DNA of 64,000 nt from NCBI GenBank assembly GCA_964016885.1, contig OZ024743.1, forward strand, positions 166,693,522 through 166,757,521, given 5' to 3'. Every line of letters begins with the position of its first letter. Positions within the stretch are counted from its first letter, which is position 1. Both the position numbers and the translations under genes were made by a program. Below the pieces are notes generated by a model, which saw only the letters and a program-made list of their open reading frames with translations, was not told the origin of the DNA and ran no database searches. This stretch comes from Eledone cirrhosa (Eukaryota > Mollusca > Cephalopoda > Octopoda > Eledonidae). Positions 21,838-32,147 of the stretch are shown in pieces.

Positions 21838-23317
21838 CGTTCAACGCCAAGCTTGATCGCCACTCACCCAGGGAGGTCCGGCATCTAGACTTCATTTCTC
21901 GGTACACTACTGACATTCGGTACATTAAGGGTGCCACCAACTCAACAGCTGATGCCCTGTCGCGCATGGAGCTTAACGCAATCCACACCACTGCAACTAT
22001 CGATCTCCATAAGATTGCAGCGGATCAACAGGATGACGAGGAACTGCTACAGCTCCGGAAATCATCCTTGAAATTGCAGGAATGCCCGCTGCCCTCTTCT
22101 TCAAGTTATATTTGGTGCGACATCTCCACAGGCCACGAGCGCTCATACGTGCCCCGGAAACATCGACGCGACGTTTTTTCGGCCCTGCATTCTCTGGCAC
22201 ATCCTGGCGTCCGTGTCACGCAGAAACTGATAGTTGCCCGCTTTGTGTGGCCCAACATCAACAAGGACACCCGCGAATGGGCTAGGAACTGTATCGCGTG
22301 CCAGAAGGCGAAAATTCACCGGCATATCAAAGCCCCAATCGGTTCTTTCGCAACATGTGCACATAGACATCGTTGGACCTTTGCCTCCTTCTCACAACTA
22401 CACTCATCCTCTCACCTGTGTCGACTGATTTTCTCGCTGGCCAGAAGCTTTTCCCCTGACGGATATTACCGCGGAAACTGTCGCCCAAACTCTAGTTTTT
22501 CATTGGATTTCACGTTTCGGCACACCCGCGACCATCACTACGGATAGAGGACGTCAGTTCGATTCGTACCTCTTTACCGAGCTGACTCGTCTCCTCCGGT
22601 GTAAACACATCCGTACAACGGCGTATCACCCTGCAGCTAAAGGCATGGTTGAACATTTCCACTGTCAGCTAAAAGCAGCCATCAAGGATTACGCACACTC
22701 CACTAACTGGTTCGAATACCTCCCACTCATTCTTCTTGGTATTCGTTTCACTGTTAAAGAGGGAGTCGGACATTCTCCGGCTGAAATGGTTTATGGCACG
22801 GTACTCGCTCTACCCGGCCAAATGATCACTCCTGTTTCGCCACAAGAACTTCCAGATCCAACAAAATATGTGCACCGTTTACGGTCATCGATGTCGCATC
22901 TGTCCCCTTCAGCCCCTAAACAACAGCACGTTACTTCACACATACCAAAAGACATCGATACATGGACGCATGTTTTCGTTAGAAATGACGGTATTCCATC
23001 GCAACTTCGTCCGCCGTATTCCGGGCCCTATAAGGTGATACAGAAACGCCCTAAATATTTCGTCCTCGACTTGAACGGGGAAACAAAATACCGTCTCCAT
23101 TGACCGTTTAAAAAAAGCGTTCATGGAACAGGATTTGCCACCAGTTCCCACCGTTTCTCCAGCAGACTCACCAACAACTTTGCCCGACACAAACACGACA
23201 AATTCTGCACAACCCCGACACACAAAATCTGGAAGAACAGTTCGATGGCCCAAGCGATATGTACAAGTTTATCGGGTAAATACAAATTATGCACCTGGTC
23301 GACATTTTGGCTAATTT
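21838..23317 (+). pseudogene. G2 pol, C-terminal part (RNase H end and integrase)
   Basis: Continues the frame broken at 15938: FNAKLDRHSPREVRHLDFIS, then TADALSRM (RNase H end). An integrase zinc region follows with HSLAHPGVRVTQKL and CIACQKAKIHRHIKAP. A frameshift lies near 22345, after which the core continues with [29 protein letters not shown] and [15 protein letters not shown]. From 22645 come [14 protein letters not shown] and GPYKVIQK. A second frameshift lies near 23095, and [16 protein letters not shown]...SGRTVRWPKRY ends at 23314. The two indels disable integrase. About 360 bases of untranslated sequence separate it from the 3' LTR. Confidence 0.88.
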
Positions 23318-23679
23318 GTACATTTCAACGAAACGGCCAATTTCTGTGGTCATGAACTATTGCTACACACAGATCAATTGACTCTGTGCATCATACACAT
23401 CAAAAGAACAGACAAATGAACATTTTTCCATTTCTATGAAATGAATGAACTTGTAATCAACAAACTTTTCGTATGAACATTTTCAATTTTATGTAACATC
23501 ACAGTACATTTTCCTGCATGGAAATTTGTTTTGCTTTGCATGTTTTCTTTCAATTCGCCTGTTTGTAAATGCCTTTAATGTTTTTTTTTCTGATTTTCTT
23601 CAACAACACACATAGTCATACCTATCTTAATTTCACATAGATCGTTCGACTTTTAGCTTTCTCACTGTAAGTGGGGTAT

Positions 23680-24432
23680 TATAACGGCGGCGAAGATTCG
23701 AAACCGAATCTGAGCTTTCCCGCCTCTGGGACAAGCCGTCGTTAGTTGTTTACGCCCGGCTGACCAACCCCTTGGGAGATGCTAACCACAAGTCAGATGT
23801 TGTTTACACCTGGCAGAAAAGAGGTCAGATGATATATCCATCCTAACTTCAACCGTTATAAATACAAGGGTTGTTTACACCCGGCAGAAAAAGTGAGACC
23901 ACAGACAAGACAGGACGTATTTTCACCAACGCTGTCAATACTCCCTTCACGAAAAACAGTCTGTCCACTAATTTCTCACACGCCATTCCCGCCTGGCTGA
24001 TTGATTACTACTACTGCTAAGACAAGAAAGTATACTAATACGCACACACGCACACATAGTAAGTTCACACTGTTTGCATTTTACACGCACCATTACTGCC
24101 TGTCATATTGTATCTTTCAGATACAATACAAATTATATTATAATCGTATTCTGTGATATTTGTACTTACGTGGCTCGTTGTACGAATATTTCATGTTATA
24201 GATTTTATCATTCAATATTCAAATTGAATATTGTTATAATAAAATAAACATTGTAACAACACAATCCTGGTATTATTCTTTGCATTGAAATCATCATACC
24301 AACAATTCCATCTATTCGTTACACATTTGTAAACGATTGTCATGCAATAAGTAACAATTCAACAAATCACCGTTTGTTGTTAATTTGCATGTAGTTTAAC
24401 TAAAGCTATATATGCATATATATATAAATATC
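23680..24432 (+). repeat. 3' LTR of G2 (3' end missing)
   Basis: Matches the 5' LTR from TATAACGG through the TATA box, ATTCAATATTCAAATTGAATAT palindrome and AATAAA to the short (TA)n. Homology then stops and PLE coding sequence begins. It is preceded by a purine-rich GTAAGTGGGG (polypurine tract). It lacks the 96-bp duplication and the final 70 or so bases of the 5' LTR. The many differences from the 5' LTR show G2 is older than G3. Confidence 0.87.
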
Positions 24433-25739
24433 AAAACCCCTACTGAATACCCTGCCGGGATACAACAACAGTTCTTAGGAGGTGTTAGAGTATTTACACC
24501 AAATGGATCCCGACACCCGAAGGGATAACAGATATGCTTTCAGCCTAGATGTGGTCGCTCTGTACACCTCAGTCCCGGCGCTCCCGGCCATTGATAATAC
24601 TGACGGAACGTGTCCAGTCTACCAACCTACACTGCTTTGGGCTCACCCCCACTGACATCCACCAGTTCCTATCTGTTGTCGTTGACAATACCTATTTCAA
24701 TTTTTTCGACCACACATACCGGCAGACCTCAGGGATATCCATGGGTCTGTCAGGTGTGCTAGCGATCTTGTATTTGGACAGCCTAGAACGCAAGGCACTC
24801 AACACCTGCCACTCCACCGCTGTTGTCTTCTGCTCAAGATACGTGGATGACATACTCATCCTCATATCTTCCTAGGAGATGGCGAATGAGATTTACGAGA
24901 CATTCAGCAATACAGGCGAGAGTATTGACGTGAGCATTGAGCACCCCAATGACGACAGATCCCTTTCCCTCCTCGACTTTCTAATCAACATCACGGAACA
25001 GGAAGAGATCAACACCAACTTTTACCGCAAGGTGGCCTGCAGGGACTTGTTCATCCACTACAAATCTGCCCTCCCTAACAATGCTAAAAGAGGGTACATC
25101 ACGAACGTGATCACGCAGATTAAAAATAGATGCAGCAATCCCGTGAGTAGTGTCACCCACACCAAGCGATTCCACAGGGTGCTGGAGACGAATGGATACC
25201 CAACATTATTTACAAACAGAGTAAGGGACACCAGACACAAGTGGCAGAGAAACACAAAAGGTCAGTGCTTCTTTAAGATCCCGCACCTGGGCGAAAAAAC
25301 CACCGATGCTATTCGCAGTGCCATACGGAGGGAGGGCCTTGATATCCACTTGGTCCACTCAAGGCCCTCTCTATGGAGATGCCTCTCCAGGAAACCTGAC
25401 AAATCAGTTGATGCGTATTCCCTCAGCAACTGTCCAATACGTCAGACGAACTGTTGCTTACACACGTCTGTCATATACAAGATCGAATGTGGCAAGTGTA
25501 ATGAATTCTATATTAGTAGCACCATCCGGCCACTACATGTCCGGATCAAGGAACACATCAACTTCTTTCCGAAACACATAATCAAATGCGGAAACAAAGA
25601 CAGAAGGCCCATTGTCACAGTGTTAGCGACGGAAAGCAACGTTGGCACTTTAAGGATAAAGGAGGAACTCTGGATCAAACGTCTCAGGCCACAAATCAAT
25701 AATCGATCCAACAGAAGTGAGACAAGATGGCTGGTGTAA
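24433..25739 (+). pseudogene. Penelope-like element, YVDD type, with GIY-YIG-like domain
   Basis: 5'-truncated PLE. RT starts in a first frame with RYAFSLDVVALYTSVPALPA (24520-24590). After a frameshift near 24590 it continues with YRQTSGISMGLSGVLAILY and SRYVDDILILIS (24549-24872). One TAG (24873-24875) interrupts the frame, which is then open for 286 codons (24879-25739). That part holds the thumb-like FHRVLETNGYP region, a Cys-containing linker (CPIRQTNCCLHTS) and a GIY-YIG-like domain (VIYKIECGKCNEFYISST...RIKEHINFF). The second motif is YIS rather than YIG. PLEs retrotranspose with RT and this endonuclease. The copy is only lightly damaged apart from its 5' truncation. Confidence 0.88.
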
Positions 25740-26352
25740 ACAAATGGAACAACAACAACACACAGTGACAATCGAGCGATTGTTATTGTGTGTATATCGT
25801 GTCCACTACCCACTGAGTGACAGACAACAGACAGGCAGACTACTATCACCATGCCTGCCACTGACCTCAAAACATAAAGATTTGACAGCGATGATGCGTA
25901 CACACTGACCCACCACCGCCCCACTACTCTAGTATAGAAGAACTGCCTTGAACTTTATCTGACTGCAGCTATTCCGCGTGCGCACGTGCCCGATAGAGTA
26001 TTTCAGTTGTATGTACACGATAAACAGCGGAGGCCATGTGTTGTCCTTCTCCGACACAACTTTTTCCCCTAGGAAAATCCCCAGTTAATGGATACGAAAT
26101 CCGAAATATAGGGTCTATTAAATCGCTTCCAAGGTAACTCTATCTCGTGTTATTTTTTACACTTTTCCTACATTCTTTTATGCTCTCTACGTCTCTTTCT
26201 ATGCTCCCTCTTACACCTCTCTCTCATTACCACCTGATTCTGTTACCCGGAGATTTACCTATTTGCATTGTTGAGGCTTCCAAAAAGACTATTTATATAT
26301 ATATATTGTTATACTTTGGGAGGGTCACGTTGCCAATAACAACACGCGCACC
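25740..26352. other. PLE 3' flank and intergenic DNA
   Basis: No gene. The first ~270 bases could be 3' untranslated sequence of the preceding PLE. A short (AT)n is at 26292-26308. Confidence 0.5.
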
Positions 26353-26668
26353 TGTTGATTTTCACTTCAATTTATTATAAATTTCCGGTTGGCTGGTTGA
26401 TTCGACGACCGGAAGGTTGTTTATATATTGTCAAAGCTCTTTTGTCACACATTCTGTGACCTCCTCAGTCACTAGGTTTTTATTTTGTGTTTCTCCTTTG
26501 TTCTGTCCTACACCATCTTGCTTTTGTTACATACATGTGTGTGTTTTTATTTATTTGTCACTCATTAGTTGTTTGTTCTATCTGTGTGTGTCTGATTTGT
26601 TTTATTAGTTTGGTTTTGGTGTGTGTCTGTATGTCTTTATTTTGTCCTTAATTACTAGTTGTGATGTT
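26353..26668 (+). repeat. Left arm of inverted repeat around GIY-YIG fragment
   Basis: Reverse-complement match to 27100-27473, including TTCACTTCAATNTATTATAAATTTCC, CCGGAAGGTTGTTTATATATTG, GTCACACATTCTGTGACCTCCTCAGT and CTTAATTACTAGTTGTGATGTT. By position it is the 3' untranslated part of the enclosed PLE (minus sense). GTCACA-CATTC-TGTGAC inside it is a small hairpin. Confidence 0.9.
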
Positions 26669-27099
26669 GCTATTCCATTCATGTTTTCTGTTTAATTTTG
26701 GTTGGAGTTCGTTTATGTTTGTTGCCTCTGTGATTTGCCTGAGCATTGCATCTTTCTGTGTGTGGATATAATTTTTATCTCTATGTTCTCTGTGCCCCTA
26801 TGTTCTATTTTGGCATGTTGGTAGAGTACTGATGAGTTTTTCCCATCCTGGAGTTCTCGCCAGTGTTCACTTATTCTTTCTCCTATGCTATGAGCTGTTT
26901 CATCTACGTATGTTATGTTATTATTCCTACACTGACCCTCAGTACATGTTATGCTATATACTACATTCCCAGTGTTGCAGTTAGTATGTGGGCTTAGCTT
27001 GCAGACTATGCATTTCCTATCAGCACAAGGTGATCCTTGAAATGGGGATGTTTTACTAATTAGGGTTTTTATGGTTTTTATGGGAATACTTGGTCTTTT
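26669..27099 (-). pseudogene. PLE C-terminal GIY-YIG endonuclease fragment
   Basis: Minus-strand frame ending near 26713. It has a Cys pair CADRKCIVCK, then NCNTGNVVYSITC (GIY-like block), ITYVDETAHSIGERISEHW (YIG-like block with YVD where YIG is usual), and NIEIKIISTHR. The related fragment at 62382-62720 retains YIGE at the same place. RT is absent, so this is a 5'-truncated copy. The flanking inverted repeats suggest a partial second copy in opposite orientation, as seen in some Penelope insertions. Confidence 0.82.
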
Positions 27100-27473
27100 A
27101 ACATCACAACTAGTAATTAAAGACAAAATGAAGACATTCAGACACACACAAAAACCAAACTAACAAAACAAATCGGACACACACAGATAGAACAAACAAC
27201 CAACTAGCGACAAGTAAATAAACACATAAATAAATGAAAACACACACCGGGATGTAACGACTGCGCAAATTAAGCACACAACACACAACACACAACACGC
27301 AAAAAGAAGATGGTGTAGGACAGAACAAAGGAGAGACACAAAATACAAACCTAGCCACTGAGGAGGTCACAGAATGTGTGACAAAAGAGCTTTGACAATA
27401 TATAAACAACCTTCCGGTTATCAAACCAACCAACCAACTGGAAATTTATAATAGATTGAAGTGAAAACCAACA
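27100..27473 (-). repeat. Right arm of inverted repeat around GIY-YIG fragment
   Basis: Inverted counterpart of 26353-26668, with about 60 extra bases that include TGTGTTGTGTGTTGTGTG on the minus strand. Open frames reading into this arm are not independent genes. Confidence 0.9.
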
Positions 27474-27478
27474 GATGC

Positions 27479-27481
<3 letters not shown>

Positions 27482-27524
<43 letters not shown>

Positions 27525-27544
27525 CTTCGTTTTTGAATTTGTGA

Positions 27545-27579
<35 letters not shown>

Positions 27580-27602
27580 CTTCGTTTTTGAATTTGTGAG
27601 TG

Positions 27603-27640
<38 letters not shown>
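27482..27640. repeat. Three (TA)n blocks with a repeated spacer
   Basis: (TA)n blocks at about 27484-27518, 27549-27575 and 27605-27640. They are separated by two copies of CATACTTCGTTTTTGAATTTGTGAGTGTAT, so a 60-65-bp unit is tandemly duplicated. Confidence 0.88.
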
Positions 27641-27642
<2 letters not shown>

Positions 27643-28162
27643 AGTTAATATAAATTAATATATGATAAACACCTAAGTGTTTGCATTGTAAAAGACAAAA
27701 GTTAGCTAGAATGAAACAAACTAATTCAAATAAATATAGCCTGCCTGTATCGATTTAAAAAATAATAAATCAATATACACAAACTCATATTATATACGTG
27801 CGTTTGTGCTCGTAAACCAGACCTTCAAAATTTTTTCGAGGTGAAGTAACCTAATTTTTCTGGGTACCTATTGATAAGCACAGAAAATTGATTATTTCTC
27901 TTTTATACCATCGTTTGCGAAACCTATTTTGATTTTGATTTTGATTGATCTGCGGAAAAGGTTTGAATTTTAAAATTTAAATTTGTCTAGGTACCACGGC
28001 TATTTGCCAATATGAGTTTGTGTATATTGATTTATTATTTTTTAAATCGATACAGGCAGGCTATATTTATTTGAATTAGTTTGTTTCATTCTAGCTAACT
28101 TTTGTCTTTTACAATGCAAACACTTAGGTGTTTATCATATATTAATTTATATTAACTTGTAT
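27638..28162. repeat. Perfect 154-bp inverted repeat with 217-bp loop
   Basis: Arms 27638-27791 and 28009-28162 are exact reverse complements as far as I can trace. The arm reads from ATACAAGTTAATATAAATTA inward to ACACAAACTCATATT. The 217-bp centre has TGATTTTGATTTTGATTGATC and no coding sequence. It is shaped like a foldback or MITE-type DNA element. A (TA)n block lies directly outside the left arm. Transposase absent. Confidence 0.92.
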
Positions 28163-28232
28163 TGCACGGCTCAGAAATGCTTCTTTCTTTGAGCTAATTA
28201 ATTGTAAATGACTCTTTGAGTGTATACTCTAA

Positions 28233-28565
<333 letters not shown>

Positions 28566-28591
28566 TTCAAAATATTAACAACTGAAGATAT

Positions 28592-29755
28592 TCACATAAT
28601 CAAAATATATGCTTTATTTTATATATTTCGAAGGTAGTGTTGTTTTTTCCAGTACGTCTTCGCCAGATAAAATATATGACATACCTCTATGGTCTTGATA
28701 TTTCAATTCCAGTATTGGCAGTGATTTATTTTATCAAATCTCAACATTTATATACCACAAATAATAATATGATAAACTTAAAGAAGAAAAGGACGTGGAG
28801 CGAATTAGAGATATAAGAGTGTGTAAAGAAGATGATATGCAAAAAAATATAAGAAAAAGAAAGAGAAAAAATAAAAGAATACATATATCAATGAATATAT
28901 AGATGGGTGAAAAAGATGAAGAAATATATATAAACAAGAAGAAAAAGAAGAAATAACGACAAAAGAGTAGAAAAAACCGTTGTTTTCAAATATTAGGTCA
29001 ATTGTGTCAACCAATCAGTTACCATAGACCATTGAATATCTCTAGTATTTGGTTATGGTTAAGCTAATACTAATATAATATATCAAAATTAATCGATATA
29101 CATTACTTTTCATAGCCTTCACATATTTATTTAATTAAAAATTTATATAATTTAATTTAACTCATTATAGATTTTAAATTCTGGTTTAGATAATATATTC
29201 CATAAGTATTTTGTTACAATTTTAAAAAATTTATCTTTAAAGCATATTTAAATAATTATTAAACTTGTATTAAAATATATATTAAAATACATGCATATAA
29301 CACCTTTATAAAATCTTTCAAATCTTTAACTATCATATAATTATAGGATTAAATTTTAGTTATATTTACTCTCAAAAGTTTTAATTCGTTAATTTATATT
29401 TACTTCAGTAATTACAAATTATTACAGTTTCCTTTTAAAAAAATTCTTATATTATTCAACTATATAATTTATGTCAAAAATTAAAATAGCAAGCTATTCA
29501 AACAGAATAAAGATATTTACGAAGAATGTAAACAAAAGGAAGATAACTCATTCACCATATTTGAGCATTAAACAATATATCTACTTGGAAATCAAGTGAT
29601 ATTTCCAAACCAGAAATCAACAATTTTCAAGTTAAATATTGAATTGTCCTGATCAAAAACTTAGGATACAGAGACTCATAATGAAATTATTATAATAGAT
29701 AAAACATCAATACATTATTACTCCGGTAAGGCAAACATTATAAATATAAATATAT
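28592..29755. other. AT-rich intergenic DNA
   Basis: No gene seen. There is a purine-rich stretch at 28775-28975 (AAGAAGAAAAGG-like). The rest is very AT-rich without a recognisable repeat. Confidence 0.6.
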
Positions 29756-30119
29756 TTATAAAAAATATTATAAAAATTATTAATTGTCAATATTCTTTCG
29801 AAACTTTTATAATGCTTGGAATTTTTTACCGGCTCCATGCTGGCAGCTGCTAAATAATTCTTTCTTCTTATTAATTAAATTGTCATAATTTGTAACTACC
29901 AATAGAGTCTCAAGATTGCAAAGATTGCAATTTGGCGACTTCAGATGAAGTCGCACCAATGTAGTTGTATATATTATTATTTGTCTTAATGGTGCATTTA
30001 TATACTAGATTCTTGTCAAGGCAGTTATTTTGTAAGAGACATTCTGACTTCCTTCTACAGTAACATTTCTTCTCGATGTTATTTCTATACTCTAAACTAT
30101 TTATATTATTATTATTATC
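29756..30119 (-). pseudogene. AT-rich PLE, C-terminal part (GIY-YIG)
   Basis: Minus-strand continuation of 30323-30689 after the SINE. It has NNNNINSLEYRNNIEKKCYC, then the Cys pattern CYCRRKSECLL...NCLDKNLVYKCTI (GIY-like) and NIYNYIGATSSEV (YIG block). An internal deletion follows, then ETLLVVTNYDNLINKKKELF...CQHG, a C-terminal block. A stop and the deletion make it non-functional. It looks like the C-terminal half of the PLE whose RT is at 38497-39265. Confidence 0.8.
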
Positions 30120-30307
30120 GGGACGGTGGATTGGCAGTATCGGTAGAGAGTCAGACACCATGCTTTGAAGCATAGAGTTACGTCCCTTTACGGTCTGAGT
30201 TCAAATTCCGCCGAGGGTAACTTTGCCTTTCATCCTTACGGGGTCGATAAAATAAAGTACCAGTAATACACTGGGTAATTGCTGGCCTTGTGCCAAAAGT
30301 AGAAACA
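30120..30307 (+). mobile_element. Full-length cephalopod-type SINE inside a PLE
   Basis: Head GGACGGTGGATTGGCAGTAT, B-box-like GAGTTCAAATTCCG, conserved body and end GCCAAAAGTAGAAACA. It is flanked by a perfect 15-bp target duplication ATTATTATTATTATC (30105-30119 and 30308-30322), which is part of the asparagine-codon run of the PLE. Confidence 0.95.
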
Positions 30308-30322
30308 ATTATTATTATTATC

Positions 30323-30685
30323 TAAAGGTGTTCTACTATTATTCGTATTTAAGTTATTATTATTGTTATTCCCATTAAGTAATGAATTATTATTATTATT
30401 ATTATTGTTATTATCGCTATTTATATTTCGGTTCTAATTAAGATTTTTACTATTTTCTTTTGCTATATTTTGAGCAATATTCATAGTTGTTGAATAAGAG
30501 AGTTTAATTGTGAGTCTATTGAAGATAGAGTAATATTTATGTGATCTAGTGAAGCATTTATCCAAGGCATTAAAAAATAAGTGTGCTAAAGGTGTTTTAA
30601 TAGCTAAAGATGCTGGCGGAGCATACCAGATTATAGATCTAGTTCATATTTTTTCCCCGATGTATTCCTCAAGTTGTTTTTATAG

Positions 30686-30689
<4 letters not shown>
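30323..30689 (-). pseudogene. AT-rich PLE, segment between RT and GIY-YIG
   Basis: Minus strand: after an (AAT)n run it reads DYKNNLRNTSGKKYELDL, then across frameshifts a region equivalent to 53560-53881 (words near SHKYYSIFNRHTVKLSYSTI), and Asn-rich SLLNGNNNN. AAT and AAC codons give poly-Asn tracts, which are part of this PLE family and not only microsatellite noise, since two copies share them. Confidence 0.75.

Positions 30690-30776
<87 letters not shown>
30688..30776. repeat. (ATT)n microsatellite
   Basis: About 29 ATT units. On the minus strand it is (AAT)n, continuous with the PLE asparagine run on one side and with the 3' end of a Dong-like LINE on the other. Confidence 0.95.
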
Positions 30777-30777
<1 letters not shown>

Positions 30778-31732
30778 GTTGCATTTATCTTGCTTTATGT
30801 TCATACGAGTTATCACCAAGTCACAACCAGTGACCTCAAGAGACAACAAGGTCCGCCATTTTCAAAAAAGAACATACATACACACACATGCATCTTTAGG
30901 TGTTTAGACTTATATTGACAGAATCGTCCTTAGTATATGGGCAGTTCCCATTAGTACTATCTTTTGTATTTCTCCTATACGCGGGTTTCCTGGGATTTGC
31001 GATAAGTAATCATTAGACCCCTTAGGTATCATTCCTAAATCGCCTACAGCCACTGGTATTGTTTTAGTTCTCAATTTCCACATTTTTTCAATTTCTATCT
31101 CCAGGTCCTTATACTTGCTCAATTTTTCAAATGTTTTTATAGATACATTCTTGTCTATTGGAACGGACATATCAATTAGCAGGCATACCCTCTTTTTAAA
31201 GTGATTCAGTATTATATCAGGTCTATTTGCATCTATTTTTCGGTCTGTTTGGATGCTAAAGTTCCACAAGATTGAGATGTGATCTTTTTCAAGTATGGGA
31301 GGTGGTTGATGCTCCCACCAATTCTTTTGATGGAGCAGGTCAAAATGCTTACACATTATCCAATGTGTGTATTCTGCAGCTCTGTCATGCCTGTTTAGGT
31401 ATTCGGTTGGAGCTATAGGACTGCACATTGAGATTATATGATGAATGGTCTCTGGTTGTTTTTTAAATACACGGCATAATGGGTTGCATCCATTTTTTAT
31501 TATGTTGGCTTGGTAATTTTTTGTTGGCAGACACTGATCTTGTCTCCGATTTCAGTCCAGAGGATTCCAACCACTGATGGGTTAAAGTTTTGTCAACATC
31601 AGGATTGTTAGCTCTTTCTGGGTATTTTCCATACAGAGGCTTTTCCATACAGAGGCTTTTCTTGCCATTTCTTAGCCAGTTTCTGTAGCAGTTCTTTCTT
31701 TGCAGTTACTTTTACCTGCTTTGCTTTTTTTA
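30777..31732 (-). pseudogene. R4/Dong-like LINE, second family: C-terminal endonuclease
   Basis: Minus strand. The C-terminal 172 codons (30910-31428) are open and hold the restriction-like endonuclease: WNFSIQTDRKIDANRPDI, then CLLIDMSVPID (the P-D...D core), EKLSKYKDLEIEIEKMW and IPVAVGDLGMIPKG. Upstream, in other frames, are a zinc-binding CNPLC...ETIHHIISMC block and ANNPDVDKTLTHQWLESSGL. A 17-bp tandem duplication (TCCATACAGAGGCTTTT) lies near 31630. The element is 5'-truncated at an (ATT)n tract and its 3' end abuts (AAT)n in its own sense. It differs from the other Dong-like family at 40.3-43.8 kb. Confidence 0.85.
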
Positions 31733-31733
31733 A

Positions 31734-31734
31734 A

Positions 31735-31765
<31 letters not shown>

Positions 31766-31769
31766 TATT
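31734..31769. repeat. (ATT)n microsatellite
   Basis: About 11 units with one ACT; lies between the truncated Dong-like element and a Tx1-like 3' fragment. Confidence 0.9.
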
Positions 31770-31890
31770 ACATCCTCTGTTTCTTTTTTTTACACGCAGA
31801 AATGCCCAAATGCCCATTTGTACCGTCCTGTATTGTCCTGTACTGTCCTTAATGTCTACTTTATGTAAACCCTTGTGGTTAATAAAGAAA

Positions 31891-31892
<2 letters not shown>
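31770..31892 (+). mobile_element. Tx1-like LINE, 3'-end fragment
   Basis: Matches the last ~120 bases of the full Tx1-like elements (TTACACGCAGAAATGCCC, then TGTCCTTAATGTCTACTTTATG and TTAATAAAGAAATC). Strongly 5'-truncated. Contains AATAAA. Followed by (ATT)n and then directly by the 5' end of a full-length copy. Confidence 0.9.

Positions 31893-31928
<36 letters not shown>
31893..31928. repeat. (ATT)n microsatellite
   Basis: 12 units joining the 3' end of one Tx1-like copy to the 5' end (GAATGCCATGG) of another. Confidence 0.92.
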
Positions 31929-32147
31929 GAATGCCATGGTTGACGGAGGCTCGGCTCTGTAAGGTATAGTAATTTTTAACCGCTATAACAATTGTAAATT
32001 GTTTAAAATTTCAACCAAATTGTAGATAAAAACACCCCCCCCTCCTCGTGAGAGGGGTCTTTCTGCCCGTTATTTGGCCCTTCGGGGTTAAATAACCGCT
32101 TATTGGGGTTTTGTGCCCAATATTCATTTTAAACCAAAATAAAAAAC

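Noticed and set aside
30549..30849. Poly-Tyr and poly-Asn open frames
   Set aside because: Products of the (ATT)n tract. The Asn reading is discussed only as part of the PLE, not as a separate gene.
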